Notes: generated by a model from the letters alone, not told the origin. Counted from the first letter of the stretch, positions 1 to 6,874 are shown. The stretch is 7,375 bases of DNA from Thermoflavifilum sp. (GCA_019683625.1 JADGHY010000104.1:1-7375), one strand, 5' to 3'. A program made the numbers and translations.

Positions 1-9
1 AATTTTTTT

Positions 10-17
10 AACTTTTG
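10..17 (+). promoter_or_regulatory. Possible Bacteroidota -7 element before mpl (7 of 8)
   Basis: AACTTTTG matches TAnnTTTG except at its first base. Its end lies only 3 nt before the GTG start, so a transcript begun from it would have almost no leader. The upstream sequence is outside the window, so a -33 element cannot be checked and the true promoter may lie further left. Confidence 0.25.
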
Positions 18-20
18 ATT

Positions 21-1409
21 GTGAAGATTCATTTTATTGCCATAGGCGGCAGCGTGATGCATCAGCTGGCCATTGCCCTGAAACAAAAGGGGTACGAGGT
101 GTCGGGCAGTGACGATGAAATCTTTGACCCGGCACGCAGCAACCTGCTGGCTGCCGGCATCCTGCCTGCCCAGCTGGGCTGGTTCCCCGAGAAGATCTCC
201 CCCCAACTCGATGCCGTGGTGGTGGGCATGCATGCCCGTGATGATAATCCCGAATTGCAAAAGGCCCGGGCACTGCAGCTGCGCATCTATTCTTTCCCGG
301 AATTCATTGCCCATGAAAGCTGCCACAAGACCCGCCTGGTGGTGGGCGGCAGCCACGGCAAAACCACCATCACCGGCATGATCATGCATGTGTTAAAAGC
401 CTGCGGACGCACGTTCGACTACCTGGTGGGTGCCGCCATCCCCGGGTTTTCCCAGGCGGTACAACTCACCGATGCGCCCGTCATCGTCTGCGAAGGGGAT
501 GAATACCCCGCTTCTGCCCTGGATCCCCGCCCCAAGTTTCACCTGCTGAAACCGCATATTGCCATCATCAGCGGTATTTCCTGGGATCACATCAACGTGT
601 TTCCCACCTGGGAACAATATCTCCAGCAATTTGCCCAGTTCATAGCGCTGATTGAGCCGCACGGCACCCTGATCTATAACCAGGAAGATGCAACGGTGCG
701 GCAATTGGTAGAGCAGTGCCAGCGCACCGATCTGCAGCTGATCGGATATAGCCGGCCGGAATGGACGGTGGAAAAAGGCATCACCTTCGTGTATGACCAT
801 CACCGGCATCCCGTGCCCCTGCGCATCTTTGGTGAGCATAACCTGCTGAACCTTCAGGCAGCACGGCGGGCTTGTGCGCTGCTGGGCGTTTCCGACACGG
901 ATTTCTTTCAGGCCATCTCCAGCTTCACGGGTGCCAGCCGCCGCCTGGAGCTCCTGGCTGCTTATCCACATAGCGCCATTTATCGCGATTTTGCCCATGC
1001 CCCTTCCAAGGTGAAGGCCACCATTCAGGCGTTGCGGAAACAGTTTCCCGGCCGCAAACTCATTGCCGTATTGGAATTGCATACCTACAGCAGCCTCTCC
1101 GCCTCGTTTCAGGCGCAATATGCCGGATGCATGGACGAGGCCACGGTGGCAGCCGTGTTTTACAGTCCGCATGCCCTGGCCCTGAAACGCCTACCCACCC
1201 TCACGCCCGAGGCCATCAGGCAGGGCTTCCAACGCGACGATCTGCACGTGTTTCAGCACGTTGATAACCTGTTGAGCTTTCTGGAGCAGCAAGATTATCA
1301 GGATACCAACCTGCTGCTGATGAGTTCGGGTAACTTCGACGGCATGGATATCGAATCCATCCGTAACCTGCCCATGCAATCCAACCCATCCCTTGCCAGA
1401 AAAAGCTGA
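21..1409 (+). CDS. mpl: Mur-family ligase of peptidoglycan recycling (UDP-MurNAc:L-Ala-gamma-D-Glu-meso-DAP ligase, Mpl)
   Basis: The product is predicted to join the recycled tripeptide L-Ala-gamma-D-Glu-meso-DAP to UDP-MurNAc using ATP in the cytoplasm, which bypasses MurC, MurD and MurE. Seen, numbering from the GTG at 21 (462 aa): an N-terminal Rossmann-like segment FIAIGG at residues 5-10; the Mur ligase P-loop GGSHGKTT at 109-116 with K114; a central block with EGDEYPAS and then SGISWDHINVFP, wording typical of Mpl; and a C-terminal domain with RDFAHAPSK and LELHTYSSL. The DFAHAP stretch and the full family length favour Mpl over MurC, but MurC-like activity cannot be excluded by eye. 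The start was set at GTG 21 because it gives MKIHFIAIGG, the usual family N-terminus. A TTG at 15 in the same frame would add two residues and overlaps a promoter-like motif. No other recycling gene is nearby. Confidence 0.85.
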   Translation: MKIHFIAIGGSVMHQLAIALKQKGYEVSGSDDEIFDPARSNLLAAGILPAQLGWFPEKISPQLDAVVVGMHARDDNPELQKARALQLRIYSFPEFIAHESCHKTRLVVGGSHGKTTITGMIMHVLKACGRTFDYLVGAAIPGFSQAVQLTDAPVIVCEGDEYPASALDPRPKFHLLKPHIAIISGISWDHINVFPTWEQYLQQFAQFIALIEPHGTLIYNQEDATVRQLVEQCQRTDLQLIGYSRPEWTVEKGITFVYDHHRHPVPLRIFGEHNLLNLQAARRACALLGVSDTDFFQAISSFTGASRRLELLAAYPHSAIYRDFAHAPSKVKATIQALRKQFPGRKLIAVLELHTYSSLSASFQAQYAGCMDEATVAAVFYSPHALALKRLPTLTPEAIRQGFQRDDLHVFQHVDNLLSFLEQQDYQDTNLLLMSSGNFDGMDIESIRNLPMQSNPSLARKS

Positions 1410-1473
1410 CGCGTAGAAAAACGGATAACCGCAGGCAATTGAAAAAGCACAGCTATCAAAATGCAAAAATCTG

Positions 1474-1523
1474 CTGCGCCTCCTCAAATCCCACTCAGAA
1501 AAACTAATTTTGAGGCAGTTTTT
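1474..1523 (+). terminator. Possible mpl terminator hairpin overlapping the next promoter
   Basis: CCTCAAA (1482-1488) and TTTGAGG (1509-1515) are perfect inverted repeats around a 20-nt loop. CTGC at 1474-1477 can also pair with GCAG at 1515-1518, which lengthens the stem with a bulge, and five T residues follow at 1519-1523. This fits a weak factor-independent terminator for mpl. The long loop and the bulge make it uncertain, and an operator is an alternative because the right arm covers the end of the -7 element of the next gene. Confidence 0.35.
1505..1512 (+). promoter_or_regulatory. Bacteroidota-type -7 promoter element for the exonuclease gene
   Basis: TAATTTTG is an exact match to TAnnTTTG, the -7 element of the primary sigma factor in this phylum. 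It ends 22 nt before the ATG at 1535. I see no good TTTG-type -33 box 17-23 nt upstream, so the call rests on the -7 match and its position. Confidence 0.5.
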
Positions 1524-1534
1524 CACCGCTCAAT

Positions 1535-2329
1535 ATGTCACTAAACCTCAAACGGCCCCTCGTTTTCCTGGATCTGGAGACCACAGGTACCAACGTGGCC
1601 ACCGACCGCATTGTGGAGATTGCCATGGTGAAAATCCTGCCCGATGGGCAAAAACAAATCAAGGTGAAACGCATTCACCCCGGTATGCCCATCCCTCCGG
1701 AAGCAACGGCCGTGCACGGCATCAGCGATGAGGATGTGGCTCATTGCCCATCCTTTAAAGAAGTGGCCAATGAAATCAAACAGTTTCTGGATCACTGCGA
1801 TCTGGCAGGATATAACCTGCATCGCTTCGATATTCCCATGCTGGTGGAAGAGTTTTTGCGGGTAGGCCAGGCATTTAGCTTGAAAGACAGGCATATCATC
1901 GATGTCCAGAAAATTTTCTTCCGCATGGAGCCGCGTGACCTGAGTGCGGCCTATCGGTTCTACTGCGGAAAAGATATGCACGACGCCCACCGGGCCGAGG
2001 CCGATGCCCTGGCCACCTATGAGGTGCTGCAGGCCCAGCTGAAGAAATATACTGAATTGCAATCCTGCACAAATGTGGAAGCCCTGGCGGCTTTTACCTC
2101 CGACGGCGATTTTGTGGATGTCGGACGCCGGATGATCCGCCAGAACGGCGAAGTATTGTTTAACTTCGGGAAACATAAAGGTAAACCCGTGCGGCAGGTG
2201 TTGGCTGAAGAGCCTCAGTATTACGACTGGATCATGAACGGTGAATTTTTACTGGATACCAAAGAAAAATTAACCGAAATCTGGAACAGCATGCACATGG
2301 AAAATTTAAAACGTTCCGGAAAAGCCTAA
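1535..2329 (+). CDS. DnaQ-family 3'-5' exonuclease with ExoX-like C-terminal domain
   Basis: A 264-aa DEDD exonuclease predicted to remove nucleotides from DNA 3' ends using two metal ions. Seen: ExoI motif FLDLETTG with D13 and E15; HGISDED at 61-67; ExoII motif with D99 in GYNLHRFD; and ExoIII motif HRAEAD with H152 and D157, the DEDDh type. All catalytic residues are therefore present. After a short linker, residues about 205-250 (FNFGKHKGKP, then YYDWIMNGEF) resemble the small C-terminal domain of exodeoxyribonuclease X-like proteins. It would usually be annotated as a DNA polymerase III epsilon subunit or generic 3'-5' exonuclease, but no polymerase gene is near and the extra domain argues for a separate repair or processing role. 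ATG 1535 is chosen because it lies just before the first beta strand and 22 nt after a promoter-like element; there is no strong ribosome binding site. Confidence 0.87.
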   Translation: MSLNLKRPLVFLDLETTGTNVATDRIVEIAMVKILPDGQKQIKVKRIHPGMPIPPEATAVHGISDEDVAHCPSFKEVANEIKQFLDHCDLAGYNLHRFDIPMLVEEFLRVGQAFSLKDRHIIDVQKIFFRMEPRDLSAAYRFYCGKDMHDAHRAEADALATYEVLQAQLKKYTELQSCTNVEALAAFTSDGDFVDVGRRMIRQNGEVLFNFGKHKGKPVRQVLAEEPQYYDWIMNGEFLLDTKEKLTEIWNSMHMENLKRSGKA

Positions 2330-2343
2330 ACCCATCAGAAGCG

Positions 2344-2351
2344 TATCTTTG
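2344..2351 (+). promoter_or_regulatory. Upstream -7-like element in the 2330-2505 gap
   Basis: TATCTTTG matches TAnnTTTG exactly. It lies 15 nt after the exonuclease stop codon and about 150 nt before the glycosyltransferase start, so a transcript from here would have a long leader. A second match lies much nearer the gene, so this one may be a second promoter, the promoter of a small RNA, or chance. Confidence 0.3.
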
Positions 2352-2404
2352 GGTACCATCATCTATTGTAAAAACTAACCCCAGCAAAACTTTCACTCTC
2401 TGCA

Positions 2405-2429
2405 TGGCCGGCGGGGTATAACGCGGCCA
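2405..2429 (+). other. Small GC-rich hairpin in the intergenic gap
   Basis: TGGCCG at 2405-2410 and CGGCCA at 2424-2429 are perfect inverted repeats with a 13-nt loop. A second tiny stem, TGCC-AAA-GGCA, follows at 2437-2447. Neither is followed by a T tract, so they do not look like terminators. They sit between the two promoter-like elements and could structure a leader RNA. No known riboswitch class is recognised. Confidence 0.3.
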
Positions 2430-2472
2430 ATATAATTGCCAAAGGCAGCCTAACAAACAATAGAACCGTTGA

Positions 2473-2480
2473 TAGATTTG
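2473..2480 (+). promoter_or_regulatory. Bacteroidota-type -7 promoter element for the glycosyltransferase gene
   Basis: TAGATTTG is an exact TAnnTTTG match ending 25 nt before the TTG at 2506 and 19 nt before the TTG at 2500. The spacing resembles that of the neighbouring genes. No clear -33 box is visible. Confidence 0.45.
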
Positions 2481-2505
2481 AGCCAAACATTTTAAGCAAT
2501 TGACC

Positions 2506-3288
2506 TTGACGAACCGCCTCGTGATCATACCAACCTATAACGAAAAGGAAAATATCGGCCGGATTATTACCGAGATATTTTCACTTCCGCTGGCATTTGA
2601 TGTGCTGGTAATAGACGATCACTCTCCCGATGGCACAGCAGCTATTGTGGCTGCCATGCAAAGTGTGTACCCCAACAGGTTATTCTTAGAGCAGCGACCG
2701 GGCAAAATGGGCCTGGGCACAGCTTATATCCATGGTTTCAAATGGGCTTTACAGAATGGCTATGATTACATCTTTGAAATGGATGCCGATTTTTCCCATA
2801 ATCCGAAGGATTTGATCCGGCTCTATGAACCCTGTGCCCGCAATGAGGCCGATGTGGCCATTGGATCCCGGTATGTGAAGGGTGGAAAAACGGAAAACTG
2901 GCCATTGGATCGCAGCATCCTCTCCTACGGCGCTTCCTTGTATGTGCGCCTGATCACCTGGATGCCCGTGAAAGACAGCACGGCCGGCTTTGTGTGTTAC
3001 CGGCGGCAGGTGCTGGAAAATATTAACCTGGATGAAATCCAGTTTTGGGGCTATGCTTTCCAGATTGAAATGAAATTTACGGCCTGGAAATTAGGCTTTC
3101 GCCTGCTGGAAGTGCCCATCACCTTTGTGGACCGCAAACAAGGCACTTCCAAGATGAATAAAGGCATCATCAAAGAAGGCATCCTGGGCGTGCTGAAAAT
3201 CCAATGGCAAAGCTTGTTCAAGCATTATGCCCGCCGCCTCCGCCGCCTGCCTCAGGATACGGCACCAACCTCCCATCAGTCCCGCTAA
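2506..3288 (+). CDS. Polyprenol-phosphate mannosyltransferase-like family 2 glycosyltransferase (DPM1 type)
   Basis: Predicted to move a sugar, probably mannose from GDP-mannose, onto a polyprenyl phosphate at the inner face of the cytoplasmic membrane, giving a lipid-linked donor for later glycosylation. Seen, numbering from 2506 (260 aa): RLVIIPTYNEKENI at 4-17; the nucleotide-binding acidic pair D37-D38 in DDHSPDG; GLGTAYIHG; the DxD-type D93-A94-D95 in MDADFSH; GSRYVKGG; DSTAGF; and a QGTSKMN block near the end. The whole GT-A domain is present without C-terminal membrane helices, as in short soluble DPM1-type enzymes; the tail is basic (ARRLRRLP) and could touch the membrane. Sugar specificity cannot be read from sequence. 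An in-frame stop at 2479-2481 and the absence of ATG before the first beta strand force a non-ATG start: TTG 2506 (chosen, gives MTNRLVIIP) or TTG 2500. Confidence 0.85.
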   Translation: MTNRLVIIPTYNEKENIGRIITEIFSLPLAFDVLVIDDHSPDGTAAIVAAMQSVYPNRLFLEQRPGKMGLGTAYIHGFKWALQNGYDYIFEMDADFSHNPKDLIRLYEPCARNEADVAIGSRYVKGGKTENWPLDRSILSYGASLYVRLITWMPVKDSTAGFVCYRRQVLENINLDEIQFWGYAFQIEMKFTAWKLGFRLLEVPITFVDRKQGTSKMNKGIIKEGILGVLKIQWQSLFKHYARRLRRLPQDTAPTSHQSR

Positions 3289-3310
3289 GCTTGTGCAGTT
3301 ATCCATGTTT

Positions 3311-3330
3311 AACCACCGTCGGTGGTTTTA
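3311..3330 (+). terminator. Intrinsic terminator after the glycosyltransferase gene
   Basis: AACCACC (3311-3317), loop GTC, and GGTGGTT (3321-3327) form a perfect 7-bp stem that runs into TTTT. It lies 22 nt after the stop codon and before the next promoter, where a terminator is expected. The T tract is short, so efficiency is uncertain. Confidence 0.6.
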
Positions 3331-3362
3331 ACTGCCTGTGGCGGTTGCGCGACCAGGTATCT

Positions 3363-3370
3363 TAACTTTG
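3363..3370 (+). promoter_or_regulatory. Bacteroidota-type -7 promoter element for the EamA transporter gene
   Basis: TAACTTTG is an exact TAnnTTTG match ending 15 nt before the ATG at 3386. TGTG at 3337-3340 is a weak -33 candidate with a 22-nt spacer. It sits between the terminator at 3311-3330 and the gene, which supports its use. Confidence 0.55.
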
Positions 3371-3385
3371 CCGCTTTAATGTTTT

Positions 3386-4357
3386 ATGCTGATGCACACA
3401 TCTAAATCGGCCCTGCATAAAGCCTTACTTGAACTGCATGTGGCCATTGTGCTGGCCGGCATCACCGGCCCCCTGGGCCGGCTAATCAGCCTCCCGGCCG
3501 AAGAACTGGTATGGTACCGGCTGGGGCTGAGCCTGCCCTTATTTGTCGCGCTTTCCCTGTGGCAACAAAGGCCTTTTCCGCAGCTGAAGCGGCAAGAGTG
3601 GGCCATGCTGGTGCTGAACGGCATGTTGATCGGGTTTCATTGGATTTGTTTTTTCTCCAGCGTGAAATATGCAAATGTGTCGGTGGCCCTGGTTTGTTTT
3701 TCCACCAGCAGCTTGTTTACGGCCTTGCTCGACCCGCTGGTCAACCGCAATGGCCTGCGCTGGCGCCAGGTGGCACTGAGCCTGCTGGCTTTGGCCGGCA
3801 TCGTGGTGCTGTTTCAGTTTAATGTACAATATCGCTTAGGCATTGCACTCGGCTTGCTGGCCGCTATCCTTTCGGCTTTGTTTACCCTGCTCAACGAAAA
3901 GCCGGCTCAGCATATTCCCGCGCGCACCCTGAGCATGTATGAGCTGTTGTTTGCCTGGATCATCCTTAGCCTCATAGGGCCATGGTACCTGCATCAGCAT
4001 CCCTTTCATTGGCCGGGAGCGGCCGACTGGATCTATCTGCTGATCCTTTCCTGGCTTTGCACCGTGCTGGCCTTCACCCTATCCCTGAGCGCTTTGAAAC
4101 ACATTTCTCCTTTCACCATCAACCTGTCGTACAACCTGGAACCCATCTACGGCATCCTCATAGCCTTTGTGCTTTTCCAGGAAAACCGCACCCTGCATCT
4201 GAGTTTTTATGTGGGCTTTGCCTGTATTTTGCTTTCCGTGGTGTTGCAAACCTTGTATACCTTGCACCGGCATCGGCTCCTGCGGAAGCAGGCAGCAACA
4301 GATCAACCGATTGTGCAGGCCAGTAGCGCCTTTCCGTCCCAGGAGCAAATAGATTAA
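3386..4357 (+). CDS. EamA/DMT-superfamily inner-membrane transporter
   Basis: A 323-aa integral membrane protein of the drug/metabolite transporter superfamily, predicted to move a small metabolite across the cytoplasmic membrane; the substrate cannot be told from sequence. Seen: about ten hydrophobic segments (roughly 17-35, 41-59, 73-92, 95-115, 125-143, 150-167, 181-200, 211-230, 240-260, 268-290), arranged as two EamA repeats of five. Typical family wording includes FFSSVKYANVSVALVCF in the first repeat and SALKHISPFTINLSYNLEP followed by GILIAFVLFQE in the second. The tail is basic and then polar (HRHRLLRKQ and onward), likely cytoplasmic. The length is normal for the family. A second in-frame ATG at 3392 would shorten the protein by two residues. 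It has its own promoter-like element and is cut off from the upstream gene by a terminator; only 44 nt separate it from dnaG, so some read-through into dnaG is likely. Confidence 0.87.
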   Translation: MLMHTSKSALHKALLELHVAIVLAGITGPLGRLISLPAEELVWYRLGLSLPLFVALSLWQQRPFPQLKRQEWAMLVLNGMLIGFHWICFFSSVKYANVSVALVCFSTSSLFTALLDPLVNRNGLRWRQVALSLLALAGIVVLFQFNVQYRLGIALGLLAAILSALFTLLNEKPAQHIPARTLSMYELLFAWIILSLIGPWYLHQHPFHWPGAADWIYLLILSWLCTVLAFTLSLSALKHISPFTINLSYNLEPIYGILIAFVLFQENRTLHLSFYVGFACILLSVVLQTLYTLHRHRLLRKQAATDQPIVQASSAFPSQEQID

Positions 4358-4381
4358 GTTTCTGAGGAATTTCACCGAAAT

Positions 4382-4389
4382 TACCTTTA
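4382..4389 (+). promoter_or_regulatory. Possible -7 promoter element for dnaG (7 of 8)
   Basis: TACCTTTA matches TAnnTTTG except for the last base and ends 12 nt before the ATG. TCTG at 4361-4364, with a 17-nt spacer, could be a degenerate -33 box. The placement matches the neighbouring genes, but the imperfect match lowers confidence. Confidence 0.35.
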
Positions 4390-4401
4390 AATTTCCGGGG
4401 G

Positions 4402-6366
4402 ATGATTGCCAAAGAAAGCATTGCCGAGGTACTTCAGCGGGTTGACATCGTGGATGTCATCGGCAGCTTTGTGCGCCTGAAGAAGCGAGGGGCTAATTAT
4501 CTGGGGCTTTGCCCTTTTCACCATGAAAAAACGCCCTCTTTCACGGTTTCACCCAGCAAGGAAATCTATAAATGCTTTGGTTGCGGGCGCAGCGGAAATG
4601 TGATCAGCTTCCTCATGGAACATGAGAAGCTGAGTTATGTGGAAGCCATCCGCTGGCTGGCCCAGCGCTATCATGTGGAACTGCAGGAAACGGCCGTGTC
4701 GCCGGAATGGAAAGAGCAGCAGATGCTGGCCGATAGCCTGTTTATCATCAATCAGTTTGCCCAGGAGTTTTTCACCCACAGCCTGCTGCATACCGAGGAA
4801 GGACAACATATTGGCTTGAGCTATCTGCAAGAAAGAGGCCTACGCGAGCATATCATCCAGAAGTTTCAGCTGGGCTATGCGCCGGAAGCCGGCGATGTGT
4901 TTGCCCGGGCGGCTTTATCCAAAGGCTACCGGAGCGAATACCTGTTGAAGACGGGCCTCATCGCCCGCCGCAACCCTTCCTCTCCAAAAGTGGATGAAGC
5001 ATTTCCCTACCGGGATCCTTATGCTGGCCGCATCATCTTCCCGATTCATAACCTCAGCGGCAAGGTGGTGGGCTTTGGCGCCCGCACCCTGCGGAATGAT
5101 GCCCATACACCCAAGTATATCAACACCCCGGAAAACGAGATTTACGTCAAGAGCAAAATCCTGTATGGCCTCTACCAGGCGCGGCAGGCAATCGGGAAGC
5201 AAGACGAATGCCTGCTGGTAGAAGGCTATATGGATGTGCTGGCCATGCATCAGGCCGGCATAGAGAATGCCGTGGCTTCCAGCGGTACTTCCCTCACCAC
5301 CGATCAGCTGCAGTTGATCCGCAAGCTCACCCGCCATCTAACCATCGTGTACGATGGAGATGCAGCGGGCATCAAGGCCGCACAAAGGGGCATGGACCTG
5401 GCATTGGAACAGGGTCTTGACGTGAGGCTGGTGCTGCTGCCCGATGGAGAAGACCCGGATAGCTTTGTGCATAAACATGGCGCCCAGGCCTTGCGTGACT
5501 ACATCGCTGCACATAAAAAAGATATCATCCTGTTTCAGCTGGAAACCGCAGTGGCGGGTGCTGCGGAGGATGTATCCCAAAAATCGGCCCTCATTAACCA
5601 GATTGCCCACACCCTGGCACGCTTGCACGATACCACCGATTTTCTGCGCCGGCAGGACTATATCCGCCGCTGCAGCCAGCTGCTGCATGTTGACGAACAG
5701 GGGCTCACCTCTTTAGTGAACACCCTCATCCGGGAACAACTGCAACGCAAAACCTCTTCTGTTCCCTCACAAGCCGAAAGCCAGCTGCTGGCCCAGACAA
5801 GCGAAGACCCTACCCGACCTGAGGCTCTGCGCCTGATTGAACAGGATCAGCAACAGGAAAAAGGATTGATCAAAATCTTGCTGAAATACGGACAACTGCC
5901 CCTGAAAGACGACTACACCATCGCCGCCTTCATCTTTAACCAGGGCGTTCAGCTGGAATTGATTGAACATCCGATTGCCAAAATGATTATGCTGGAATAT
6001 CAACAACTGGCCGAAAAACAGCAAACGATTGACCTGCGTTATTTCCTCTATCACGAAAATCAGGAAATCAGCCAGTTTGTGGCCGAAGTGCTCAACCTAC
6101 AATCCGATGAACCACTGAGCGATAACTGGGAACTGCGTTTTCAGCTTCAGATCCAACGTGAACAGGACATGCCGGTGGAACAGGCCATCCAAACCGTACA
6201 CCACCTGAAAATGCGCAAACTGAAAAAGATGATTGAAGATAACCTGCGTGAGCTACAACAGGCCCAGACAGAGGAAGAACGCCTGCACATGATACAGCTG
6301 CATCAGCAACTGAAGGCCCTGGAAAAACAACTTGCCGAAGCCACCGGCACCGTCATTTACCATTAG
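4402..6366 (+). CDS. dnaG: DNA primase DnaG
   Basis: Makes the RNA primers for lagging-strand and restart synthesis at the replication fork, working with the replicative helicase DnaB. Seen in 654 aa: the N-terminal CHC2 zinc-binding domain with C37, H40, C58 and C61 (LCPFHHEKTPSF and KCFGCGRSGN); the catalytic-core block FPIHNLSGKVVGFGAR with the following PKYINTPEN; the Toprim metal site EGYMD at 274-278, YDGDAAG at 317-323 and DGEDPDSF at 348-355. All metal-binding acidic residues are present. From about residue 450 the sequence becomes poorly conserved and helical, ending in a Gln/Glu/Leu-rich probable coiled coil (about 590-650); this is the position of the helicase-interacting domain. 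Length and domain order are normal. The usual rpsU and rpoD neighbours of proteobacterial primase operons are absent here. Its stop codon lies inside the 3' end of the convergent CYTH gene. Confidence 0.96.
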   Translation: MIAKESIAEVLQRVDIVDVIGSFVRLKKRGANYLGLCPFHHEKTPSFTVSPSKEIYKCFGCGRSGNVISFLMEHEKLSYVEAIRWLAQRYHVELQETAVSPEWKEQQMLADSLFIINQFAQEFFTHSLLHTEEGQHIGLSYLQERGLREHIIQKFQLGYAPEAGDVFARAALSKGYRSEYLLKTGLIARRNPSSPKVDEAFPYRDPYAGRIIFPIHNLSGKVVGFGARTLRNDAHTPKYINTPENEIYVKSKILYGLYQARQAIGKQDECLLVEGYMDVLAMHQAGIENAVASSGTSLTTDQLQLIRKLTRHLTIVYDGDAAGIKAAQRGMDLALEQGLDVRLVLLPDGEDPDSFVHKHGAQALRDYIAAHKKDIILFQLETAVAGAAEDVSQKSALINQIAHTLARLHDTTDFLRRQDYIRRCSQLLHVDEQGLTSLVNTLIREQLQRKTSSVPSQAESQLLAQTSEDPTRPEALRLIEQDQQQEKGLIKILLKYGQLPLKDDYTIAAFIFNQGVQLELIEHPIAKMIMLEYQQLAEKQQTIDLRYFLYHENQEISQFVAEVLNLQSDEPLSDNWELRFQLQIQREQDMPVEQAIQTVHHLKMRKLKKMIEDNLRELQQAQTEEERLHMIQLHQQLKALEKQLAEATGTVIYH

Positions 6367-6874
6367 CAGCCAGTAACATATCGAGATAAGAAGCCCGGAT
6401 GAGCTGATCCGGCCTGATGTGCAACGCCTGCTGGTAATGAGCGGCCAGCGCTTCTAACCGATCTACATGGGCTGCTGGAGAAGCATCAATGACCTCTACT
6501 TCTATAAAATAACCCAAACCCTTCACCTCATCCAGATGGAATTTGGTGGCATCTATAAAATAGATTTCGCGTTTTTTTGAAACTTCACCCAATATGCCTA
6601 AGCTCGCCTGGAGCAATTGTTTCAGGGCTTCTGCATCCTGAACGGGATATAACCATACATCAGAACGCCTGATCGCATCCTGCTCTGCACGTTTGTAATA
6701 AATTAACGCCCGTTCAATCTGCCCCATACGCAGTTTTAACCGGCCTTTCGGGACATGAAAATAGACATCCACCTGCTCATCCATACCTACAAAACGGGCC
6801 TGCTGATCTCTTAACCATTTCCGGGAAGGCCCAAGATCGGCCACCCTGGCTTTAAACTCCATGTTCACGGGCAT
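6353..6874 (-). CDS. CYTH-domain protein (class IV adenylate cyclase / triphosphatase-like)
   Basis: A 173-aa protein of the CYTH superfamily, whose members act on triphosphate substrates (thiamine triphosphate, inorganic triphosphate, or ATP to cAMP) within a beta-barrel tunnel. Seen: the N-terminal strand NMEFKAR at 4-10, standing where ExExK is expected, with E6 and K8 present but N4 at the first Glu; VDVYFHVPKGRLKLR at 35-49, with basic residues likely to bind phosphate; ALIYYKR at 56-62; and FHLDEVKGLGYFIEVEV at 112-128 with the paired acidic strand residues E125 and E127. These fit the family often annotated as class IV adenylate cyclase; the true substrate is unknown. ATG 6874 is used; an internal ATG at 6862 would give MEFKAR and is also plausible. 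It converges with dnaG, overlapping its end by 14 nt, and its upstream region is shared with the divergent exported-protein gene. Confidence 0.82.
   Translation of the reverse strand: MPVNMEFKARVADLGPSRKWLRDQQARFVGMDEQVDVYFHVPKGRLKLRMGQIERALIYYKRAEQDAIRRSDVWLYPVQDAEALKQLLQASLGILGEVSKKREIYFIDATKFHLDEVKGLGYFIEVEVIDASPAAHVDRLEALAAHYQQALHIRPDQLIRASYLDMLLAANGK

Noticed and set aside
962..970. TTATCCACA, a perfect DnaA-box sequence, plus a partial one (TTATCCATG) at 3299-3307
   Set aside because: The perfect box is isolated and inside mpl coding sequence, and the second is 7 of 9 and over 2 kb away. There is no cluster, AT-rich unwinding element or dnaA/dnaN gene, so this is not an origin.
393..1172. 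Long open frame (259 codons) on the minus strand inside mpl
   Set aside because: It is fully antisense to a gene with clear family motifs and its translation shows no recognisable domain. Long antisense frames are expected from the codon bias here.
1541..2176. Open frame of 211 codons on the minus strand inside the exonuclease gene
   Set aside because: It mirrors the exonuclease coding sequence, has no family motifs and no promoter of its own.
5460..5467. TAGCTTTG, an exact promoter-like match inside dnaG
   Set aside because: It lies in the conserved DPDSF coding segment with no gene start downstream; it is useful as a reminder that the motif also occurs by chance.
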